From Thermoleophilia bacterium (GTDB lineage Bacteria; Actinomycetota; Thermoleophilia; Gaiellales; Gaiellaceae): DNA of 64,000 bases. The position numbers and the translations under genes were made by a program. Shown piece by piece: positions 59,656 to 64,000 of the stretch (position 1 is its first letter; each line of letters starts with the position of its first letter). Under the pieces are notes generated by a model that saw only the letters and a list, made by a program, of their open reading frames with translations, had not been told where the DNA came from and did not search any database. The stretch lies in contig JAICJI010000003.1 of assembly GCA_025928515.1 (NCBI GenBank), forward strand, positions 1-64,000, given 5' to 3'.

Positions 59656-60580
59656 CGTCCGCACGGCCGGCTCCCTGCTCGAGCTCGTAGGCAACACCCC
59701 GCTCGTCGAGCTCTCGCGCCTTGCGCCGAAGCCGTCGGTGCGGCTGTACGCAAAGCTCGAGGGCCAGAACCCGACCGGCTCGATCAAGGATCGCGTCGCC
59801 CTCGCGATGATCGAGGCCGCTGAGGCGGCGGGCGAGCTCGAGCCGGGCCGCGAGCTGCTCGAGCCGACCTCCGGCAACACCGGCATCTCGCTCGCGCTCG
59901 TCGCCAAGCTCAAGGGCTACCGGCTCACGTGCGTGCTCCCGGAGAACGCGACCGAGGAGCGGCGACAGCTCCTGCGGCTCTACGGTGCCACGATCGTCGA
60001 GTCGCCCGGCGCCGAGGGCTCGAACGGCGCGGTCCGCCTCGCCCTCGAGCTCGCCGAGCGGGAGCCGCGCTACTTCATGCCGTTTCAGTACGCGAACGAG
60101 GCGAATCCCCGCGCGCACCACCACGGCACCGGAGCGGAGATCGCCGCCGCGCTCGACCGCGTCGACGTGTTGGTCGCGGGCCTCGGCACCGGCGGCACGC
60201 TCATGGGCGCGGGCGAGCGCCTGCGCGAGAGCTTCCCGGAGATCGTGGTCGCCGCAGCCGAGCCGCTGCCGGGCGATCCGGTGATGGGGCTTCGCTCGCT
60301 GGACGACGGCTACGTGCCGCCGATCCTCGACGTCTCGAGGCTCGACCGCAAGATCCTCGTCTCGAACGACGAGGCGGTCGCGGGCGTGCGCGCGCTGCTC
60401 GACTGCGAGGGCATCTTCGCCGGAGTCTCCGGCGGCGCCGTCCTCCATGTCGCCCGGCGGCTCGCGGACGAGCTCGAGGAGGGAGTCGTTGTGTGCGTCC
60501 TCGCCGACGGCGGCTGGAAGTACCTCTCCGCCGGTTTCTGGCAGGGCGAGGAGATCGACGAGAGCAAGCTGTGGTGGTAG
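59645..60580 (+). CDS. cysM: CysO-dependent cysteine synthase CysM
   Basis: A 311-residue PLP enzyme of the O-phosphoserine/O-acetylserine sulfhydrylase family. The PLP Lys is Lys48 in NPTGSIKDR; EPTSGNTGISLAL binds the substrate carboxylate; GLGTGGTLMGAG binds the phosphate. The C-terminus (GFWQGEEIDESKLWW) matches the extended tail of CysM. With CysO and Mec next to it, it transfers the thiocarboxylate sulfur to phosphoserine to form CysO-Cys. GTG at 59645, overlapping cysO by 11 bases. Confidence 0.94.
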   Translation: MGSSVRTAGSLLELVGNTPLVELSRLAPKPSVRLYAKLEGQNPTGSIKDRVALAMIEAAEAAGELEPGRELLEPTSGNTGISLALVAKLKGYRLTCVLPENATEERRQLLRLYGATIVESPGAEGSNGAVRLALELAEREPRYFMPFQYANEANPRAHHHGTGAEIAAALDRVDVLVAGLGTGGTLMGAGERLRESFPEIVVAAAEPLPGDPVMGLRSLDDGYVPPILDVSRLDRKILVSNDEAVAGVRALLDCEGIFAGVSGGAVLHVARRLADELEEGVVVCVLADGGWKYLSAGFWQGEEIDESKLWW

Positions 60581-60945
60581 TGCCGGCGCCGGTGCGCGAG
60601 GCGCTCGCCGAGCACGCGCGCCAGGAGCTGCCGAACGAGAGCTGCGGGCTGCTCGTCCTGCGCGACCGCGTCGCCGACCGCTACGAGCCGGGCCGCAACG
60701 GTGCCGAGTCGCCCTATCGCTTCGAGCTCGAGGTCGCCCCGGAGCTCTGGTTCCTCGAGGACGAGGGGTACCAGCTGGCAGTCGTCCACTCGCACGTCTC
60801 CGCGCCGCCGCGCCCCTCGCGCACGGACGTGGAGAACGTCGGCCTCTGGCAGGGCCGGCCGTACCTCATCTACTCGGTCGCGCGCGACGAGCTCGCGGCC
60901 TGGACGATCGACGACGGCTCGATCGAGCCGCTCAAGCTCGGCTGA
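60571..60945 (+). CDS. mec: Mec-like JAMM peptidase for CysO-Cys
   Basis: A ~124-residue JAMM/MPN+ metalloprotease. The zinc site is complete: Glu in LPNESCG and H-S-H-x7-S-x2-D in HSHVSAPPRPSRTD. In mycobacteria Mec frees cysteine from CysO-cysteine; in related systems (QbsD) the same fold trims residues after the GG tail of the carrier, which this CysO needs. The start is not certain: GTG at 60571, 60574 or 60580 (the last overlapping the cysM stop TAG). Completes the pathway 58211-60945. Confidence 0.9.
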   Translation: MVVVPAPVREALAEHARQELPNESCGLLVLRDRVADRYEPGRNGAESPYRFELEVAPELWFLEDEGYQLAVVHSHVSAPPRPSRTDVENVGLWQGRPYLIYSVARDELAAWTIDDGSIEPLKLG

Positions 60946-60965
60946 CGCGGCTCGATTCCGGCGAT

Positions 60966-61005
60966 TTAGTCTGATATCGTAGTATTTAGTACGAAATAAG
61001 ACTAA
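60966..61005. promoter_or_regulatory. 40-bp palindromic operator of the SRPBCC/MarR operon
   Basis: A palindrome with 16-base arms around an 8-base centre and only 2 mismatches per arm: TTAGTCT...TCGTA on the left and TACGA...AGACTAA on the right. It is far more A+T-rich than its surroundings, lies directly in front of the AAGGAGG ribosome site (61003 region), and precedes an operon containing a MarR regulator, so it is a likely operator and promoter. Confidence 0.75.
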
Positions 61006-61016
61006 GGAGGTTCGCT

Positions 61017-61430
61017 GTGATCAGCCGCACCGTTACCGCCGTCCTCGACGCGCCGAGTGCCGACGTCTTCGGCTTCCTCTCCCGCGTGGAGAATCTCCCG
61101 AGCTGGGCGACCGACTTCGCGCGGAAGCTCAAGTACGAGAACGGGAAGCCGAAGGTCGTCAACGGCCTCGGCGAGCTCTACTTTCGGATCGACGCCAACC
61201 CCGCCACGGGCGTGATCGACATGTTTGCCGGCCCCGACGAGACGCAGATGGCGATCTTCCCCACCCGCGTCGTCGAGCTTGCTCCCGACAAGTGCGCGTA
61301 CACGTTCACGATGTTCAAGGCGCCCGAGACCGCCGACGAGCTGTTCGAAGCGCAGCATCGGTCGCTCGAGCGGGAGTTCGAGAACATCCGGGCGCGCTTC
61401 TCGAAGGCCGAGCTGAGCTCCCTCGGATGA
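61017..61430 (+). CDS. SRPBCC-family protein (START-like ligand-binding)
   Basis: A 137-residue helix-grip protein. ISRTVTAVLDAPSADVFGFLSRVENLPSWATDFAR is the characteristic opening, with a ligand-cavity-forming strand set and the C-terminal long helix ELFEAQHRSLEREFENIRARFSK. SRPBCC proteins bind hydrophobic ligands or catalyse polyketide/aromatic chemistry. GTG at 61017 follows TAAGGAGG at about 7 bases. It heads a three-gene operon with an HhH protein and a MarR regulator behind a large palindromic operator. Confidence 0.88.
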   Translation: MISRTVTAVLDAPSADVFGFLSRVENLPSWATDFARKLKYENGKPKVVNGLGELYFRIDANPATGVIDMFAGPDETQMAIFPTRVVELAPDKCAYTFTMFKAPETADELFEAQHRSLEREFENIRARFSKAELSSLG

Positions 61431-61669
61431 TCCCTCAGGCCGAGCGGGCGAAGATGCTGGCGGTACCCCGCTGCGGGCAACGCGTTCTCCTCCGGCTCGA
61501 ATCGATCGGCGTCCGTGCCCTGGGCGATCTACGCGGTGGCGATCCCTGGGAGCTCATGCACGCGATCAACGTCAGCGCCGGGCGTCCGATCTGGAGGCCG
61601 CCGCTCGCGGTCCAAGCCCTGCAGAACCTCGTCGACGCCGCCGAGCGCGAACGCGCAGATGGCAGCTGA
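61427..61669 (+). CDS. small helix-hairpin-helix (Cdd1-like) protein
   Basis: An 80-residue protein. AVPRCGQRVLLRLESIGVRALGDLRGGDPWELMHAINVSAG matches the helix-hairpin-helix plan of Cdd1/pathogenicity-locus-type small proteins (I-P-G-I-G...L...G-I....DL). Its exact role is not known; members are found beside varied regulators. ATG at 61427 overlaps the SRPBCC stop by 4 bases; the MarR start overlaps its own stop by 11 bases. Confidence 0.78.
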   Translation: MIPQAERAKMLAVPRCGQRVLLRLESIGVRALGDLRGGDPWELMHAINVSAGRPIWRPPLAVQALQNLVDAAERERADGS

Positions 61670-62177
61670 CCGCACCGATACCGGCTACCTGCTCGCGCTC
61701 GCGAGCAGACGCTGGAACGAGGTCCTCGAACATCGCTTCGCTGACGCGGGCTTCGCCGAGGTGCGTGCGTCGTACGGCGCCCTGCTCGTCCCGCTCTTCG
61801 AGGAAGACGGCCTCCGACTCGGCGAGCTTGCACGCCGCGCACGTTTGAGCAAGCAGACCGTGACGACGATGGCACGTCTCCTGGAACGCGACGGCCTCGT
61901 CGCACGCCGGCCCGACCCGGACGACGCGCGCGCTGCACGCCTCTTCCTCACGAAGCGGGCGCGCGAATTCGAGTCGGTTGTGGACTCGGTGCTCGCGGAC
62001 ATCGAGCAGCAGGTCGTCGAGCTTCTCGGCGCCGGACCGGCCGCGCGCCTCAAGCAAGCCCTCACCGCTCTCGTCGAGCTCGTCGAGTCGGCCGGCCCCG
62101 CCGCTACTCGACCTCGTCCTCGTCGACATAGTCCGCGACCTCGTCGCGGCGGGGCTCGGGGCGCTGCTCGAACGTGA
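61659..62177 (+). CDS. MarR-family transcriptional regulator
   Basis: A 172-residue winged-helix regulator. The HTH is LRLGELARRARLSKQTVTTMARLLERDGLVARRPDPDDARAARLFLT in part, typical of MarR proteins that respond to phenolic or oxidant ligands. The last ~25 residues are Arg/Pro/Gly-rich (SPRPRRGGARGA), unusual for the family and overlapping the convergent corC gene by 74 bases, so the true end may be less conserved. ATG at 61659. Likely binds the 40-bp palindrome that begins at 60966 and represses its own operon. Confidence 0.88.
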   Translation: MAADRTDTGYLLALASRRWNEVLEHRFADAGFAEVRASYGALLVPLFEEDGLRLGELARRARLSKQTVTTMARLLERDGLVARRPDPDDARAARLFLTKRAREFESVVDSVLADIEQQVVELLGAGPAARLKQALTALVELVESAGPAATRPRPRRHSPRPRRGGARGAART

Positions 62178-63429
62178 CCGCGATGCGCTCGATGCGGTTG
62201 CCCTCCACCTCGAGCACGTCGAACCGCATGCCGTCGTAGGAGACGTCGTCGCCCGGCTCCGGCGCGCGGCCCAGCTGGCCGAAGACGAAGCCGGCGACCG
62301 TGTGGAAGTTCTCGTCGGGGAGCTCGGTGCCGAAACGCCCGTTGAACTCGTCGATCGAGAACATCCCGTCGACGCGGTACGAGTCCTCGCCGATCTGCTC
62401 GACCGGCTCCTCGGGCACGTCGAACTCGTCCTCGATCTCGCCGACGATCTCCTCGAGCAGGTCTTCGAGCGTCGCGATCCCGACCATCGCGCCGTACTCG
62501 TCCACCACGACCGCGAAATGGTTGTTCGTGCGCCGGAACTCCTGCAGGAGCGAGGCGAGATCCTTCGTCTCGGGGACGACGTACGCCGGCCTCAAGAGAC
62601 CCTCGAGGTCGACCTCCGCGAGCCCACGGTCGTGGATCCCGCTGAAGAGGTCGCGGACGTGGAGCACGCCCGCGATGTCGTCGAGCGACTCGCGGTAGAC
62701 CGGGTAGCGTGTGTACGGCGAGTCGAGCACCACCGCGAGCACCTCCTCGGGCGGCTGGTCGATCGAGATCGCGGCGACGTCGGGCTTCGCCACCATCACG
62801 TCGGCGACGTCCTTGTCCCCGAAGACGAAGACCTTGTCGATCATCTCGCGCTCGCCCTCCTCGATCTGCCCTTGCTGGGTCGAGCGGGAGACGAGCATGC
62901 GCAGCTCGGCCTCGGAATGCACCTCGCGCTCGGCGCCCGGCGGCTCGAGCCCGAACGAGTGGAGGATCGCGTCGCTCGCCTTCTGCAGGAACCAGATCGC
63001 GGGGCGGAAGACTGTGAGAAACGCGCGCACGGGGATCGAGACCCAGAGCGCCGTCCCCTCCGCGTGGCCCAGCGCAGCGCCCTTCGGCACGAGCTCTCCG
63101 AGGACGACGTGGAAGAAGCTCAGGATCGCGTACGCGATGAGGATCGCGAGGATCGCCGCCATCCAGTGCTTGAACTCGCGCGACAGCGTCTCCTCGCCGA
63201 GAGCGCCGATGCCCAGGGAGGTGAGCGTGACGCCGAGCTGCATCGCGGCGATGAAGCGGCCCGGATCTCCCGTGATCCGCAGGACGTCGCGGGCGCGGCG
63301 GTTCCCCTGGTGCTGGAGCTCGATGATCCTCGTGCGACGCGCCGTGACGAGGCCGTACTCCGCCGCCACGAAGAACGCGTTGAGCAGGATCAGGACCGCG
63401 ACCCCGATCAGCTCGAAGAGAAGTGTCAC
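62104..63429 (-). CDS. CNNM/CorC-type hemolysin-family membrane protein
   Basis: A 441-residue protein with an N-terminal DUF21/CNNM membrane domain of three to four helices (LFELIGVAVLILLNAFFVAAEYGLVTARR opens it), two cytosolic CBS domains (about 215-335; VVVDEYGAMVGIATLEDLLEEIVGEIEDE is the second one's end), and a CorC_HlyC C-terminal domain (FNGRFGTELPDENFHTVAGFVFGQLGR). Members move or sense Mg2+ or other divalent ions. GTG start at 63429. Its 3' end overlaps the MarR gene by 74 bases tail to tail. Confidence 0.92.
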   Translation of the reverse strand: MTLLFELIGVAVLILLNAFFVAAEYGLVTARRTRIIELQHQGNRRARDVLRITGDPGRFIAAMQLGVTLTSLGIGALGEETLSREFKHWMAAILAILIAYAILSFFHVVLGELVPKGAALGHAEGTALWVSIPVRAFLTVFRPAIWFLQKASDAILHSFGLEPPGAEREVHSEAELRMLVSRSTQQGQIEEGEREMIDKVFVFGDKDVADVMVAKPDVAAISIDQPPEEVLAVVLDSPYTRYPVYRESLDDIAGVLHVRDLFSGIHDRGLAEVDLEGLLRPAYVVPETKDLASLLQEFRRTNNHFAVVVDEYGAMVGIATLEDLLEEIVGEIEDEFDVPEEPVEQIGEDSYRVDGMFSIDEFNGRFGTELPDENFHTVAGFVFGQLGRAPEPGDDVSYDGMRFDVLEVEGNRIERIAVTFEQRPEPRRDEVADYVDEDEVE

Positions 63430-63519
63430 GCCCTCACCAAGAGGGCGCGGGTACTAGGAGGGTTCTCGTCCAACTCTCCGGCCGGAGTATAGGGACGGGC
63501 TCGGTCGCTTCAGCCAATA

Positions 63520-63533
63520 CGAACATGTGTTCG
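63520..63533. promoter_or_regulatory. perfect actinobacterial LexA (SOS) box
   Basis: CGAACATGTGTTCG is a perfect 14-base match to the mycobacterial/actinobacterial SOS box CGAAC-N4-GTTCG. It lies 14 bases upstream of the radical SAM ATG at 63548 and 91 bases from the divergent corC start. A possible -10 (TGTATCC) abuts it downstream, so LexA binding would block the radical SAM promoter. Confidence 0.88.
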
Positions 63534-63547
63534 TGTATCCTCGCGGG

Positions 63548-64000
63548 ATGCGAGCCGAGTACCGCGAGGAACCGTGCCGCAACGCCCTCAACCGCGTCCG
63601 CGGAATGCCGTTCGCCTGGTCGCTCAACCCGTACATGGGTTGCGTCCACCGCTGCACGTTCTGTTACGTCCGCGCCTTCGAGGCGCGCGCCGACCGGCCG
63701 TGGGACGACCGCTACGGCGCGAGCATCCGCGTCAAGACGAACGTCGCGGACGTGCTGCGGCGAGAGCTCACGCGGCCTTCCTGGGATCGGGAGCCGGTCG
63801 CGATCGGCGCGGCGACCGACCCGTACCAGCCGGCGGAAGGGCGCTACCGGCTCACGCGCGCGTGCATCGGGGCATTCGCCGAGGCTGCGAGCCCGTTCGC
63901 GATCATCACGCGCGGGCCGCTGATCGTGCGCGACGTCGACGTGCTCGTCGAGGCCGCCCGGCGCGCCGACGTCTCGGTCACGTTCTCGGTCCCGACCCTT
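63548..64000 (+). CDS. radical SAM protein, Rv2578c-like (window edge)
   Basis: A radical S-adenosylmethionine protein cut off by the right edge after 151 residues. The cluster-binding CxxxCxxC is CVHRCTFC (in NPYMGCVHRCTFCYVRAFEAR), with the conserved E...AIGAATDPYQPAE region next. This plan is that of the SplB-related Rv2578c family of actinobacteria. The product and substrate are unknown. ATG at 63548 is 14 bases after a perfect LexA box, so DNA-damage induction is expected. A TGTATCC box near 63533 suggests a very short or absent 5' leader. Confidence 0.87.
   Translation, partial: MRAEYREEPCRNALNRVRGMPFAWSLNPYMGCVHRCTFCYVRAFEARADRPWDDRYGASIRVKTNVADVLRRELTRPSWDREPVAIGAATDPYQPAEGRYRLTRACIGAFAEAASPFAIITRGPLIVRDVDVLVEAARRADVSVTFSVPTL

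Noticed and set aside
1-64000. CRISPR arrays, tRNA or rRNA genes, transposases, integrases or attachment sites.
   Set aside because: No regularly spaced direct repeats, no cloverleaf-like tRNA sequence, no rRNA blocks and no mobile-element genes were recognised while reading both strands. A tRNA or small RNA could still be missed by eye.

Overview
The window is about 70% G+C or higher by eye, uses many GTG and TTG starts, and is packed with short or overlapping gene junctions. Protein families (SoxR without SoxS, actinobacterial LexA boxes, CysO/CysM/Mec cysteine synthesis, MoxR/DUF58/DUF4129 cluster, Fpg/Nei2, Lhr, an Rv2578c-like radical SAM protein) point to an actinobacterium. The secreted protein with NSVGTKQLKK-type repeats and the general style suggest the class Thermoleophilia (Gaiellales/Solirubrobacterales); this class assignment is inference. 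No rRNA, tRNA, CRISPR array, transposase or prophage was seen. It reads as ordinary chromosome, with no gap above 300 bases lacking a gene.

Layout. 1-646: start of dnaE (minus). 712-4817: five-gene DUF4129/MoxR/DUF58 membrane operon. 4849-12446: enzymes (SDR, FAD oxidase, OsmC, GNAT, gamma-glutamyltransferase, membrane protein, nitroreductase). 12443-14666: parA and an ftsZ with a very long N-terminal extension. 14783-19572: MFS exporter, flippase-like protein, unknown proteins, Nei2. 19596-24090: PhoR/PhoP-like pair, nitronate monooxygenase, beta-helix protein. 24138-33248: Lhr helicase with a LexA box, cyclase-ATPase regulator, HhH-GPD glycosylase and a phospholipase D-like protein. 33482-37704: three small exported proteins, a SipW/Sec11-type signal peptidase and a histidine kinase in one operon, with a response regulator facing it tail to tail. 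37748-44019: exported proteins, a glyoxalase-type dioxygenase, LanC-like protein and acyl-CoA dehydrogenase. 44203-52004: amine/polyamine-type region (cupin regulator, PotD/PotB/PotC-like ABC parts without an ATPase, amidohydrolase, APC permease, acetamidase/formamidase, HxlR). 52001-55322: M20 peptidase and soxR divergent from a split transketolase. 55344-58164: small proteins, primary-type sigma factor, TPR-like protein. 58211-60945: a complete CysO cysteine pathway (rhodanese-MoeB, CysO, CysM, Mec). 61017-62177: SRPBCC/HhH/MarR operon behind a 40-bp palindrome. 62104-63429: CorC-type protein. 63548 to end: radical SAM protein behind a perfect LexA box.

Best candidates for something new: the 33482-37704 exported-protein/SipW/kinase cluster with an intra-operon hairpin; FtsZ with about 148 residues in front of its GTPase domain; the CysO ending in Gly-Gly-Leu beside a JAMM protease that could trim it; and several well-formed operators (LexA upstream of lhr, SoxR promoter driving a leaderless transketolase, MarR palindrome).
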